The notes under the pieces: model-generated
Told to the model about the DNA's origin: nothing
The model's input: only the letters and a program-made list of their open reading frames with translations
Database searches by the model: none
Assembly (NCBI GenBank): GCA_032207245.1
Contig: CM063502.1
Location: forward strand, 71,615,116 to 71,679,115
Origin: Pardosa pseudoannulata
Lineage: Eukaryota; Arthropoda; Arachnida; Araneae; Lycosidae
DNA length: 64,000 nucleotides
Direction: 5' to 3'
Translations under genes and position numbers: made by a program
Shown: piece after piece, positions 10,797 to 22,349 of the stretch
Layout: each line of letters begins with the position of its first letter
How positions within the stretch are numbered: the stretch's first letter is position 1

Positions 10797-11558
10797 CAGT
10801 GGACTCCGCTTAATGTGATCTGTTTGGGATTTTGATAACAATAAACGATATGCAAAATTAGATAAATTTACCCCCCCCTCCTATAATTCACTGGTACTAA
10901 ATTTCAAAACAAACTGATAAAACACACCTTATATTTATGTGCTATATATTATCCTTTTAAACATAAGAATTGTATACATAATTACAAAAATTGATCAATT
11001 GTTGACTGTCTACAATTTTTTCTAAGGAGCTCATTGATACATTGTTCGTAATCATAATTAACTTGTTATAAGAATTTAAAATTTTGATCTTTTGTTTTAA
11101 TGTTAAATCATTTCGCTTTCTGGCTTCCATATCGACAAGCTGCATGTAAGCTGCATAAAATGTGCATACGCTCCTTCTCAGTTTCGATAAGAATGTGTTG
11201 CCGAATTGCTTATCTGACAACCATTGACCACCAGCAGGGTGTGCGTATTTCTGAAAAATTCCAGGAACGTGTAATTTCCCACTCCTTTCTTCATTCCCCA
11301 TTTCCCTAGGTGTAAGAGGAGAATTCTCGGAAATTCAAACAACAGCGAAGGGAAAGAAAAGAATGGCTTCCTTCTGAATATATTGTGAATATTCTTTTTC
11401 CAGTTAAAATGAGGTTCGAAAACTGATAGATTTAACCGATGTAACGATCACATAAAGCGATAATTTTAACATACAAATGAATAGAGAAAATAATGACCAA
11501 GTGATTTCGATAACAATAAGCGATTGATAACCGCGATCACATTAAGCGGAGTCCACTG
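10797..11558 (-). mobile_element. pogo/Tigger-like DNA transposon, internally deleted (copy 1)
   Basis: Begins CAGTGGACTCCGCTTAATGT and ends with its inverted copy; both ends share 24 perfect bases. Flanked by TA at 10795-10796 and 11559-11560, the TA duplication of the Tc1/mariner superfamily. Removal restores TTAAGTAA-TA-TCTTCCCTCC, the satellite sequence. Only 762 bp, and the transposase is reduced to an N-terminal stub on the minus strand, so non-autonomous. Confidence 0.88.
10957..11130 (-). pseudogene. Transposase N-terminal stub with CENP-B-type HTH (copy 1)
   Basis: The minus frame reads MEARKRNDLTLKQKIKILNS and then degenerates to a stop at 10957. The K-R-K/N-[DE]-L-[TS]-L-x-x-K-[IV] pattern is that of the first DNA-binding helix-turn-helix of pogo/Tigger/CENP-B proteins. 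The catalytic DDE domain is missing. An ATG at 11130 fits the family start; the longer open frame upstream to 11301 is probably leader sequence. Confidence 0.65.
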
Positions 11559-11986
11559 TATCTTCCCTCCTTATATTCTATAATTTAAGGGGACTTATTT
11601 ATATTCTATATTCTATATTCTATAATTTAAGGGGACTAATTATATTTATGCCACTTTATGTATAAATATTTATTTTATTTTATCAGAGCTTTCTATAACT
11701 TTCTTTTAGATATAGATTTTTCTTGTGATGTTCTTTAGTAAAGAATTTTTTTCCGAGGTGTATCTGGATCTCAGAAATTCGACTTTTTAAACAGAGTTTC
11801 TAGTCACTTTTTTTCCAGACAAGAAGACAGACAGAAAAGGTTGTTAGGCACACATAATCAGGAAAAAAGTATGCGTGCCACGAAAATAAAATCTTTTATA
11901 GCACTTTAAATCGAATTGGGCGTTTTAAATAAACAATGTTACATAATACAGGCGAAACTTCTAAAAATTTCCAGAACAAATCTAGG

Positions 11987-12599
11987 TTAACCTTTTAAAG
12001 GTCACTATTATAATTTTTTTGGGATTTAATGAAATTATTTTATAAATGGTATCTATGAACTTTATAAATGTAAATGCATATTTTTTTTAATGTCTAATTT
12101 AAATGTCTAATTATGCTGCGGAAACAATGATTACTATCTAAAAGTTTATGATAAAGAAAAACCAACCAATTTACAGTCAAACGATGTCCATAAAATGCAG
12201 CGCTGCTTTTAGGTACCGGAATTCATGGGTTAAAATCCCACTGCAGGTATGGATGTTCGTAGCAATTCGGAATCGGCCTTAAGCTGTAGGTCTCGGTCTT
12301 ATTCACTCTCGTGTTGAAAGACAGTAGACCGTACCAAACATAAACAATTTATAAGTGTTGTTTGTATAGATATTTATTTGGGTTTATAAGTGAAAAAATC
12401 ATATTACTGACTTTTCCAAGTAAAGTAAATTTAACCACGTATATTTCAAATGAAGTATAGAGCTCTTGTATACTCTCTGTTATGAGTTGGAAATGGCATA
12501 AACATAAAAAACCTGACAGTCCATCCTATGTCTTTCAAAAGCAGAGAAAGAATTTAACAGGTGGTTTTGCTCCGAAACCACTGTCCGTTAAAGGGTTAA
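11987..12599. mobile_element. piggyBac-like TTAA MITE in satellite monomer 8, carrying a SINE
   Basis: Edges TTAACCTTTTAAAGGTCAC and GTCCGTTAAAGGGTTAA, with TTAA at 11987-11990 and 12596-12599. The flanks rejoin as AACAAATCTAGG-TTAA-AGTTTGCTATCTG, continuous with the satellite. Its first 110 bases resemble the outer element at 9913 (shared TTTCCAATGAAATTA / GGGATTTAATGAAATTA and GGTATCTATGAAC / GTTATCTATGAAC). A tRNA-derived SINE occupies about 12185-12345. Confidence 0.83.
12185..12345 (+). repeat. tRNA-derived SINE, family A (within TTAA MITE)
   Basis: Contains TAGGTACCGGAATTCATGGG and TTAAAATCCCACTGC (eroded B box), then the family tail AATCGGCCTTAAGCTGTAGG, GTCTCGGTCTTATTCACTCT, GTGTTGAAAGACAGTAGACC, GTACCAAA. 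The same tail is found at 29730, 41930, 43615, 44150, 44730 and 56885, which defines the family. Confidence 0.75.
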
Positions 12600-12722
12600 A
12601 GTTTGCTATCTGTTTGTGTTTTAATTCAGACAACACATAAGTTTATCTTTCTGTTTCTTTATGGTAAAAATGAAGGAGAGCCAAGCCTAATACATGTCAA
12701 TTTTTAAAGAAAGTTTTAAGTA

Positions 12723-13936
12723 CAGGGGACTCCGCCTAATGTAATCGCAGTTAATGATATCAATCGCTTATTGTTATCGAAATCACTTGGTCCCGATTTT
12801 CCCTATTCATTTGTATGTTAAAATTATCGCTTTATGTGATCGTTACATAGGTTAATGTTATCAGTTTTCGAACCTCATTTTAACTGGCAAAGGAATATTC
12901 ACAATGTATTCGGAAGGAACACATTCTTTTCTTTCTCTTCGCTATTGTTTGAATTTCAGAGAATTCTCCTTCTTCCGCTTATGGAAAGGGGGAATGAACA
13001 AAGGAGTGGTGATTTTATACGTTCCTGGAATTTTTCAGAAATTCGCACAACCATGGTGGTCAATGGTTGTCGCATAAGCAGAAGGCAACACGTTCTTTTC
13101 GGAACTGAGAAGGAGCGTTGTTATCGATATTGCAACGAACAACTCAATATCGGTACTTTAGCAGAGCAAGGTTCTGGTAGTGCATTATAAAAAAATGACG
13201 AACTATTTAAAAAACAAATACGTAGATTTATTTTAAATCTTAAAAATAAAAAAAATCATACGATGTCCGCCTACATGCCGGGAAAAATGCACAAGTACTA
13301 AAAAAAAAACATCCAACAATCCTCTTATATATCCAGCAGCAGACATCGCATAAAATTAACATATACATGCAACTTCCTCTCCCACTCAGCCAATCAAAAA
13401 ATTACAGTTCGTAGCTGCCGAGTGAGAGTTGAAGTCACAATCAAACATACAGCGAGAGTCAGCTTTACAAATTGCGATTAAGAAGCCTCGGTTAACTTTA
13501 AACAAAACAAAACAAATTGCCGGGATTCACCGGAGGTTGAGAAGGTGCCGATTCGGCTGCAACTTCTAACAAGCGCATTCACATTTTATGCCTTGCTCGC
13601 TGACATACAGATTGTCGATATGGAAGCCAGAAAGCGAAATGATTTAACGCTAAAACAAAAGGTCGCAATTTTAAATCGCTGTGACAAGTTATCAAAAATG
13701 AGTCAGCGCAATGCTGTAGCCCACAACTATGATAAATTTTTTTTAATTATGTATACAATTCTCATGTTTTAAAGAAAAATATACAGTACATGAATATAAG
13801 GGGAGTTTTTCATTTTATTTTGAAATTAAATACATGTAAATTAAAGAGAGGGAGTGAATTTATCTAATTTTACATATCGTTTATTGTTATCAAAGTGATA
13901 GTGTCACAAACTGATCACATTAAGCGTTGTCCACTG
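12723..13936 (+). mobile_element. pogo/Tigger-like DNA transposon (copy 2)
   Basis: Left end CAGGGGACTCCGCCTAATGT, right end ACATTAAGCGTTGTCCACTG, TA at 12721-12722 and 13937-13938. Same family as the 10797-11558 copy but in opposite orientation and about 450 bp longer. Its extra middle (about 13112-13570) contains a moderately GC-rich stretch absent from copy 1. Inserted in satellite monomer 8 just after GTTTTAAG. Confidence 0.85.
13620..13772 (+). pseudogene. Transposase N-terminal stub with CENP-B-type HTH (copy 2)
   Basis: Reads MEARKRNDLTLKQKVAILNR, then CDKLSKMSQRNAVA, covering the first HTH of a pogo/Tigger transposase a little further than copy 1 (the S-Q-R-x-x-A/VA turn is visible). 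Frame ends at 13772 without the second HTH or the DDE domain, so it cannot encode a working transposase. It may retain DNA-binding-like sequence but there is no sign of expression. Confidence 0.68.
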
Positions 13937-14089
13937 TAATAATTTCCTACCTCTTAAATTTTGTCTGTATTATCTTCTACATAAATATTAATTTTATTTT
14001 ATTAGACCGTCCTACAACTTTCTTCTCTTAGATATGGATTTGCTTGTGCCTTTTTTAAAATTAAAAAAAAAAAATTTTGTAAAAAGATT

Positions 14090-14472
14090 GAATTTTTAAA
14101 GACAGTTTACTTGTAGGAATAAATATATACATAAATATTTTAGGGATAAAATAAAGTCTTAAATTTTGTAAGAGTCACGTTTTTCAAATACATAATCGAG
14201 ACGCATTACGTCATAAATATTAGTCTCCATCCTTTTTGCCTTTCCTTGCCTGTTTTCGTAGATATCTCCGAATCTGGATTTGAATTCTTAAAGACAGTTT
14301 ACTTGTAGGAATAAATATATACATAAATATTTTAGGGATAAAATAAAGTCTTAAATTTTGTAAAAGTCACGTTTTTCAAATACATAATCGAGGCGCATTA
14401 CGTCATAAATATTAGTCTCTATTCTTTTTGCTTTTCCTTGCCTGTTTTCGTAGATGTCTACGAATCTGGATT
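14090..14472. repeat. Tandem duplication, 192-bp unit
   Basis: GAATTTTTAAAGACAGTTTA at 14090 recurs as GAATTCTTAAAGACAGTTTA at 14282; the units are nearly identical through CGTAGATATCTCCGAATCTG / CGTAGATGTCTACGAATCTG, implying a recent event. Confidence 0.93.
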
Positions 14473-15070
14473 ATCTGAGATAAAGCGAATCCCTTAAGTT
14501 GCAGCATATATCCCATACTACTAAACTAAGCCAAACCAAAAATATTAGTTCTGTTAACATCATTTCGTCTTTATTATTCATAAAATATATTAAAAAAAAC
14601 ATTAGCTATTTTACTATCATTTATCGTATTAAAATATTTGTATTGTGATAAAATAAAGAATCAATAATAGTTTTGTAAATCTAACTAGTATAAATCTTTG
14701 ATATCCAATTTTTTCTGCGCTTTGATCAAGAGGGTCCTCCAAGAAAGCAATAAGCTCAAAGGATTTACCAAATTGATTTCACAACCAAAGGGTTTCCCAT
14801 TTGAATTGTAGGGGATGAATACCCCTAGTCTACATTAAATACAGCAAATTTCTGTATTAATTACAACACATACGTAAATACAACGAATATATTTAATAAA
14901 ACATTTTCAAGCTAAAATAGTATTTAATATTAAGAGAGGTAGAAAACAGGAATTAAAAATTCTTGTCCCTTTTTAAAGAATAATATCAAAAATAAAATTT
15001 CTAAGAAGGAAGAAAACTATATGGCGATGTTAATGTACAGTACAAGTCTGTTTGCAAAATTTTTTTCATC
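14473..15070. other. No recognised feature
   Basis: AT-rich DNA separating two tandem arrays inside the broken satellite. Nothing identifiable. Confidence 0.45.
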
Positions 15071-15074
15071 CCTT

Positions 15075-15800
15075 CATATAACTGAATAAAATTTACATTT
15101 GAAAGTTTGCATTAGGAATCGAACATTCTTTCATATACGGGAATGTTTCGTATACCTGAATATCCGTATAAGTGAATAATTTATTACAAGGCCGTACGGG
15201 CGTTTCTTTGGAGAACGAGACGTTCTTCAAGTAATTGAATATTTCGTATAAGTGAGTTCCGTATAAAGGAGTTTCCACAATATAAAAAGCAAAAATGACT
15301 CGAGCATTAATAGTATAAATCCATTCATATAATGGAAATAAATTTACACTCAAAAGTTTACATTGGGAATCGAACATTCTTTCATATACGTGAATGTTTC
15401 ATATAACTGAATATCCGTATAAATGAATAATTTATTACTAGGCCGTACGGGCGTTTCTTTGGAGAACGAGACGTTCTTCAAGTAACTAAATATTTCGTGC
15501 AAGTCAGTTTCGTATAAATGTAGTTTCCACAGTATATCCAACAAAAATGACTCGTGCATTAATAGTACAAATTTACTCTCGAAATTTTACATTGGAATCG
15601 AACATTCTTTCATATACGTGAATGTTTCGTATAACTGAATATCCTTATAAGTGAATAATTTATTACTAGACCTTATGGCCATTTTTCTGGGTAATGAGAA
15701 GTTCTTCAAGTAACTAAATATTTCGTGCAAGTCAGTTTCGTATAAATGTAGTTTCCACAGTATATCCAGCAAAAATGACTCAGGCATTAATAGCATAAAT
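15075..15800. repeat. Tandem array, three units of ~230-250 bp
   Basis: AATCGAACATTCTTTCATAT occurs at about 15117, 15368 and 15596. Each unit also has CCGTATAAGTGAATAATTTA, GGCCGTACGGGCGTTTCTTT and GAGACGTTCTTCAAGTAA (eroded in the third), and internal short repeats of CGTATAA-TGAATAT. Minus-strand ORFs of 69-94 residues repeat from unit to unit; I see no domain in them. Confidence 0.9.
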
Positions 15801-15804
15801 TACA

Positions 15805-16140
15805 GCTGTATCGTTTTATGTATTAAGATTAATATTTTTTTTATCAAAGCTTTCTGCAACTTTCTTCTTTTAGCGACGGATTTGCTTGTACCGTTCTTTC
15901 ATACTGCTTAATTTTTTCGGCGGGAAATCCGGAAACATTCTCTTCTTTTCAGTCTCAAAGATCCAACTTTTTTGGAACAGAGTTTGCGGTCACTCGCTGT
16001 TCTTTTCGACAAGAATGTCGCATCAAAAGACAAAAAGAAACAAGGTCGTTAGACACACATAATCAGAAAAAGGTTGTTCGCCACGATGAAAAAAATCTTT
16101 GATAACACTTCAAAGCGTATTTGGTATTATTACAACGTAA
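15805..16140. repeat. Outlying partial monomer of the 505-bp satellite
   Basis: TATCAAAGCTTTCTGCAACT, GGATTTGCTTGTACCGTTCT, AACAGAGTTTGCGGTCACTC and CCACGATGAAAAAAATCTTT match the satellite, and best match the other edge unit near 6900-7160 (both have the GTCACTC-CTGTTCTTTTC block missing from most central units). Confidence 0.8.
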
Positions 16141-16149
16141 CTTTTGAAC

Positions 16150-17210
16150 CAGATTATGGAATACATTGAATTATAATTTCCGCATAAATGTTTAAGTAAT
16201 AAGTACTATACTTTAAAACATATTTGGTATTTTCCATGATAATATTTGAATCAGTAAGTCTCATAAAATGAGTTATAATTTTTAGATAAAAATCGGATAA
16301 ATAAGCCCAGTAATGTTTAAATCAGTTTATTACATATAATGAATTATAATTTATAGATAAATATCTGATTAATAATTACTTTACTTCAAGACGTGTTTCG
16401 TATTTTCACAAATATGCTTAATCAGTGTATCATAAAATTAATTATAATACTTAGATAAATGTCAGACAAATAAACACTATGCTTAACCAGCTACCAGCTA
16501 CCTATCATAATGCTTAACCAGCACTATGCATAACCAGTGTATCATAAAATTAATTATGATACTTAGATAAATGTCAGACAAATAAACATTATACACGTAT
16601 AAGAAATCTTTATTTAGGTGCAGCAGGAGTAAAATGTTAGTAAATAAAAGTTTTGTTTATCTGTTAATAATTTAAAGATTTAAAAACTATTTAAAAACTG
16701 GCTTATTTATACGCACGGAGTTTAAAATAATGATCTTTTAATTCTGATTTGATTTTTAACATACTGTTCATAAGAAAAAAAAAGTATAAATATAAAAATG
16801 GGAAAAATATTTGAAGAAATATGTTTATTTTTAAATATCTGATTAACAATTACTTTACTTCAAAACGTGTTTTGTATTTTCACAAATGTGCTTAACCAGT
16901 GTATCATAAAATTAATTATGATACTGAGATAAATCTCAGACAAATAAACACTATACACATGTAACAAATCTTTATTTAGATGCAGCGGGAGTAAAATGTT
17001 AGTAAATAAAAGTTTTGTTTATCTGTTAATAATTTAAAGGTTAAAAAACTATTTGAAACCGGGCTTATCTATACACAGGGAGTTGAAAATAATGATTTTT
17101 TTTATTTGATTTTTAACATACTGTTCATAAGAATAAAAATGGTATAAATATAAAAATGGGAAAAATATTTGAAGATATATATTTATTTTTAAATTTAAGT
17201 GATTAGTACA
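16150..17210. repeat. Degenerate tandem array ending in a 362-bp duplication
   Basis: AGTGTATCATAAAATTAATT occurs near 16428, 16536 and 16898, and the block from there to AAATGGGAAAAATATTTGAAG is repeated with period 362. The left part has weaker units built on TTATAATTTATAGATAAATA-type sequence. Confidence 0.8.
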
Positions 17211-17640
17211 ATACCTAAAAACTAACAAAAATTTAATTTTAGAAATCTGAGTATACAATTATGCATTTTTGGTTTGCTTAAAAGAAGTGATAAAACATTA
17301 ACTTTTTTTCTGAAATTTCAATATACGATTAATGAGACACAATTAAGTAAGAACTCAAAGTTATTTATTCTTATTCGGACCTATGGCAACTTTCCAGATT
17401 TCCGAAACAGTTTTTTGCCTTAGCCAACTGCATCATTTCAAAAAAGTTATTTTTCCATAACTCTAAAAATATTTAAAATCTATAAAGGTATGGATTTTGA
17501 ATAAAAAACTTGTGTTTTATCGATGCAAGTTTTATGAGATAATCTAGTCGGAAGCTATTTAAAAATGTACTTTCCAAAGCGTTTTTGTAAATTATTAGCT
17601 TATAGATAGGAAACTTTGTACACACATACATTTAAGTATA
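17211..17640. other. No recognised feature
   Basis: AT-rich; nothing supported. Confidence 0.45.
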
Positions 17641-17647
17641 ACTATAT

Positions 17648-17805
17648 TAATCACATTAAATTTTTATTCCAAATAATTCAAATTAATAATACATTCCTAA
17701 TTAATCAAATTAAATTTCTATTCCAAATTAATCAAATTAAATATCTATTCCAAAATAATCAAATTAAATATATGTTCCGAATTAATCATTAAATTTCTAC
17801 CTATT
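17648..17805. repeat. Minisatellite, ~28-32 bp unit
   Basis: About five units of AATTAATCAAATTAAAT-T-CTATTCCA with small variations. Confidence 0.8.
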
Positions 17806-18050
17806 TTTTTAGTTAGATATAAATTTTTTTAACTGTTAAAATTTTAATCGTGACTTCCGGAGATTTCTTAAAAAGTTTTACTAGACACTCCTAATAAACA
17901 TTCAATTAAACTTGTATATCCAATTTGTAATATTTAAAGTTTCGATTTTGCAATAGACTCTTAAAAAAATTCTTACCTATAGTGTTAGATTTTTTAAAAT
18001 TTTAATATTTGTATAATTTAAAAAACTATCGATTTTGCATCTAATATGTT

Positions 18051-18212
18051 TTTCCTTTATACTTTTATGTAAAAATAAGCAAACTAAGTTAACAAGTAGA
18101 CATCTAGCACAGAATTAGGGTTTAGTAGCATCTGTGTTTCCTTTATACTTTTATGTAAAAATAAGCAAACTAAGTTAACAAGTAGACATCTAGCACAGAA
18201 TTAGGGTTTAGT
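18051..18212. repeat. Tandem duplication, 86-bp unit
   Basis: TTTCCTTTATACTTTTATGT starts at 18051 and 18137; identical through GAATTAGGGTTTAGT. Confidence 0.95.
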
Positions 18213-19200
18213 GAATAAAGGATAAGCGACGATGGCATAATTTGAAGCAAAATGTGGCGATAATCTGTTAATAAAATTTAGATTATTAAAATCAATTTAA
18301 ATTTAGAATCATTCTTAATTCTAATGAAAATTCAACGTTCAAACGTAAAAATTATTTCCTGTATATCAACTAATCAATTGAAATAATAATCCAAATATAT
18401 TTAAAATATATTTTTAAAATATTATTTCAGTATGTATTTGGAGTAATAATAATAATGCACCAATAGTCGAAAAAAAATGAAAATTAAAAGCCATTTGAAC
18501 ACATTAAACAGTTAAAAAATAAAAATAGATGAATAAATTAAAAAGATTCAGTTATTTTTTTTAAATTTTTAATTTAGTTATACTTTAATAAAGACTTGTA
18601 CAAAATTTCAAAACTCTAAGTTAATAATTTACAAAAATGCTTTGCAGCGTTCACCGTCCCTTTAAAAAAATTATCACTGAAGCAAGCAAATTAATGCATA
18701 ACTAAGAACAAACAAATATCTGCTGTAAATTCATTTTCTGTAGGAAATGAAAAAAAAATTATATTCCTGAATATTTTCGTGTGTTCAATTCGAATTGCCG
18801 ACGATAATTCTATGTTGATTAAAAAAATAAATATATTTATTTTGTATAAAGTTTCTCTGTTTTCGAAGTATTGATTAAAATATTGACGAATAGTCACGAA
18901 TACCTCTAACTTTTGGCTCGAGTTCATAAAACTTCTGCAAACCAGATTTCGTGCTTTCCAAGCTTTATGTTTTCATGGGAATTATAAGACTGTTAGTGGG
19001 GTTATAGGCTCAGGGAAGACAATTGACAAATGAAAAACAAGAAAAAAGTAAAAATAGATGTATACCAAATATATTTTTAAAAATACAGTTGTAAGGAAAT
19101 TAAGTAAAATGATTTATTTATATTTAATATCAATTATAACATTCTAAAATAAGCAATTCCTATTAATTACCCCATCTATGTTTTAAATTCTTGTTTTAAC
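18213..19200. other. No recognised feature
   Basis: AT-rich; the 78-residue minus-strand ORF (18691-18927) shows no domain and biased AT-driven composition. Confidence 0.45.
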
Positions 19201-19224
19201 CATATATACATGCACACTCATACA

Positions 19225-19259
19225 TACACATGATACATACATACATATATATATATATA

Positions 19260-19316
<57 letters not shown>

Positions 19317-19603
19317 CTCTCTCTCTATATATATTCATATCTATACAAATATATACATATCTATCTATCTTTATATGTATATATATGCATAAATCCTTAT
19401 CTATCCATATTTATATGTTTATATTTATCTCTATCTATCTATATATCTATTTCTCTATATTTATATGCATAGATACATATCATGTACAGATACATATCTA
19501 TTTATCTATATGAATACCTATATATTTATCTATATCTATGTATGTATGTATCTATCTATGTATCTATCTATGTATCAATCTATCTATCTATATATATATA
19601 TAT

Positions 19604-19677
<74 letters not shown>
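19225..19677. repeat. Compound microsatellite: (TA)n, (GT)n, TATC/TATG-rich, (CT)n, (TA)n
   Basis: Simple repeats change register from TA and GT to ATCT-rich tetranucleotides, a CT run (about 19608-19640) and TA again. ORFs over it are I/Y/S strings and are not genes. Confidence 0.95.
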
Positions 19678-19679
<2 letters not shown>

Positions 19680-20200
19680 CTTTAGTAATGAGAAAAGAAA
19701 ACAATGGAAAACACAGAACTAAAGAAACAAGGGTTTGACGATATTGTGTCACATCAGAAGTTCCCCCAAACATAAGTAAACGAAATCATTGTTTCTGTAC
19801 GATGTGATCTATGCAGTAAACACATTAGGATACTGTACTGTACACTTATAAGAAAAAGAGCAGAAAATAGCAACATCTCATGCTACAACGATAGGTGAAG
19901 ATGCACTAGACATGATAACAGTTAATGAAGCTAACTGCTAGTACTGGCAGTGGATTGGAAAAATAAACGAGGCAGTTAAAATACAAGGAACATGAATAGG
20001 CCATATACTAGTATATAAGTATTATAGTATGATACTAAACCACTATTCTAACACCGAATCCTAAAATAAGTTACATTAGTTATTTACATTATTTAAATCT
20101 GTAATGCTAATGTTACTTATTATTCATTATGATGTTAGTTATATTTTAGATATTTAAATATTACGCCCATTATTTAAGTATTAATAAATTATTCATTATA
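19680..20200. other. No recognised feature
   Basis: Unique-looking AT-rich sequence. Confidence 0.4.
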
Positions 20201-20207
20201 TCTAAAA

Positions 20208-20263
<56 letters not shown>

Positions 20264-20272
20264 CTATATATA

Positions 20273-20312
<40 letters not shown>
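20208..20312. repeat. (CA)n(TA)n microsatellite
   Basis: About 17 CA units passing into TA repeats with two CTATATATAT interruptions. Confidence 0.95.
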
Positions 20313-20313
<1 letters not shown>

Positions 20314-20680
20314 GTGTGTTTGTGTACATTGGAAATAAAGAGCACCATGTCTATTTATTTGAGAAGTAGCATATGCGTGTATAATTTATTTTCCTCTGTT
20401 ATGTAATAAAATCATTACCTCCGTTTCCTAAAATTAAGGAATTTAGCAAATGGTTTAATTATTAATAAATTATTCATTAAATGCAAATGTGTGATTACCT
20501 CTACATATATGTGTATGTGTGTGTACATCGGAAGTAAAGGATACTAGGTCCATTTATTTGAGAATTTGCATTTTCATGTTTAATTTGTTCTCTTCTGTTA
20601 TGTAATAATACCATTTACCTCTGTTATCTAAAATTGAGAGATTTAGCAAATTGATTAAAAAATCATGAATCAGCATATTC
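20313..20680. repeat. Tandem duplication, ~195-bp unit
   Basis: GTGTACATTGGAAATAAAG, CTATTTATTTGAGAA, CTCTGTTATGTAATAA and GAATTTAGCAAAT recur in order about 195 bases later (GTGTACATCGGAAGTAAAG at 20520). Moderately diverged. Confidence 0.8.
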
Positions 20681-20886
20681 TTGAGGTATATACACTCATT
20701 TGGGCATAAAATTGCTTATTTCTACGATTTTTATGTGGTTACAGGCACTATGGTTTCCTTATTGCTTTTAAGACATTTAGAAAGCTTTTCACTAAAAACA
20801 ACCTAACTCAAACAAATCTCTAAGCACGCTTTATTTTTCCTTCCTATAAAATTAAAAATTTGTGGCATAGTACCGATATACGTACA

Positions 20887-21040
20887 CAGTGGCGTACGCA
20901 GAATTTTTTCAAGGGTTGGGGGTCATAATTATAAAAAAAAAGTAGCCCGCATAATTTCTACTAAAATTTTTATTTTTGCCATTTTGTCTGAGCTCAAGGG
21001 GGAGGGGTTTAACTCCCTACCCCCCTTGCGTACGCCCCTG
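20887..21040. mobile_element. Short MITE with CAGTGGCGTACGCA / TGCGTACGCCCCTG ends
   Basis: 154 bp between CAGTGGCGTACGCA and TTGCGTACGCCCCTG, inverted repeats of about 14 bases with one mismatch. The flanks TACGTACA and TACACACA match at 6 of 8 bases, compatible with an eroded 8-bp duplication (hAT-like), although TACA alone is also shared. Much GC-richer than its surroundings. Confidence 0.72.
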
Positions 21041-21059
21041 TACACACACACACATATAT

Positions 21060-21480
21060 ATATACATATACAGAGTGTACATAATTAAGCTTATACACAG
21101 TCGAAACTATTGTTCAGAAAATTATGAAATGTAGGACATAATGGAAGAATGAGAATTTGAGCGAATTGAAAAATTAATTCAAAATTTCAATGCTTTTTAA
21201 AATTAATTACACATTTATGGCTGGTTCTTTACTTAGATTTCCCCATCGTTTTATTCATAGGTCACACTAACTCAATAAATCATACTCATTAAATTTAAAA
21301 TTACTTTAAGAAATTGCAAAGTCGATCGGAAACTTGTTTTTTTTTATCTTGAATTATACATTTACCTAACATTTTCTTTATTTAAAAAAAAAACCTATGT
21401 AAAAAACTTTCCCTCAAGTACAATTTCTTATGTATGTATATACTATAGAGCGGCTTTCGATTCGACAGCATATGGAAATT
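21060..21480. other. No recognised feature
   Basis: AT-rich; nothing supported beyond short poly-A/T runs. Confidence 0.4.
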
Positions 21481-21499
21481 ACGTAAGTGTTACGATACC

Positions 21500-22345
21500 A
21501 GATTAGAAATAAGTAGGAGGAGGTAGTTTTCTTCTCCCTATTTAATTCTGGCTAATCAAATGTATTAACTGGAGGCTAGAATTGTAGTTAAGGTGTCGTC
21601 TTTGTATCAATTGTTGCCAACCTCTTTATCCTGGCTAATTAATTCTATTGTTAAAGCTTGGATTCAGGGTTAAGGTGTCTGATTAGTATCAAATGTTGTT
21701 CTCCTTTATTCTGACTATTTAAATGTATCAGCCTGGAATTACACCAAGTAGGTTTAAGTCCCAACAACACATAACAACAATACTTGCTGTGATTACCTGG
21801 AAAACAACATTCAAGTATCAGTTAAAGCTTGGATTCAGGGTTAAGGTGTCTGATTAGTATCAAATGTTGTTCTCCTTTATTCTGACTATTTAAATGTATC
21901 AGCCTGGAATTACACCAAGTAGGTTTAAGTCCCAACAACACATAACAACAATACTTGCTTTGGATCCCTGGAAAACAACATTCAAGTATCAGTTAAAGCT
22001 CGGATTCAGGGTTAAAGTGTCTGATTAGTATCAAATGTTGTTCTCCTTAATTCTGACTAAATAAATGTATCAGCCTGGAATTACACCAGGGGGGTCAACA
22101 TCAACACATAACAACGCATCAACAAGTCGCATCAAAACATAACAACGATACTTGTTTTGGTTACCTGGAAAACAACATTCAAGTATTAGTTAAAGCTCGG
22201 ATTCAGGGTTAAGGTGTCTGATTAGTATCAAATGTTGTCCTCCTTAATTCTGACTAATTAAATGTATCAGCCTGGAATTACACCAGGTGGGTTTAAGTCG
22301 CATTAACACATAACAATGATACTTGTTTTGGTTACCTGGACAACA
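21500..22345. repeat. Tandem array, ~171-198 bp unit, about five copies
   Basis: CAGCCTGGAATTACACCA begins at 21729, 21900, 22071 and 22269. Each unit holds TTACCTGGAAAACAACATTC and GGATTCAGGGTTAAGGTGTC. One to two degenerate units precede (21510-21640). The third unit has a 27-base internal duplication (CATCAACACATAACAAC-type). Confidence 0.93.
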
Positions 22346-22349
22346 GCAT

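Larger units (their letters stand above)
6640..16140. repeat. ~505-bp tandem (satellite-like) array, about nine monomers, interrupted by transposons
   Basis: The landmark GTTACATAAT(A) recurs near 7201, 7707, 8215, 8733, 9238, 9739 and 11937, about 505 bases apart; a more diverged first unit starts near 6650 and a partial last unit occupies 15805-16140. Each unit carries TTCCAGAACAAATCTAG, GTTATCTGTTTGCTTTTCAA, GTCAAATCTGGTACATTTCA, TCAGAGCTTTCTACAACTTTC, CCGAGGTCAATCCGGATCTC and CACGATAAAAAAATCTTTGA. The seventh unit is split by two insertions, the eighth by two more. The 66-101 residue ORFs here are chance products repeated from unit to unit. Middle units are closer to each other than the edge units, as expected for an array homogenised by unequal exchange. 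Confidence 0.93.

Noticed and set aside
11100..11309. 69-residue + strand ORF
   Set aside because: Antisense of the pogo/Tigger stub on the minus strand.
15093..15796. Three similar minus-strand ORFs of 69-94 residues, resembling a repeat protein
   Set aside because: They follow the DNA tandem unit, are interrupted at each junction, and show no domain; the similarity is explained by the DNA repeat.
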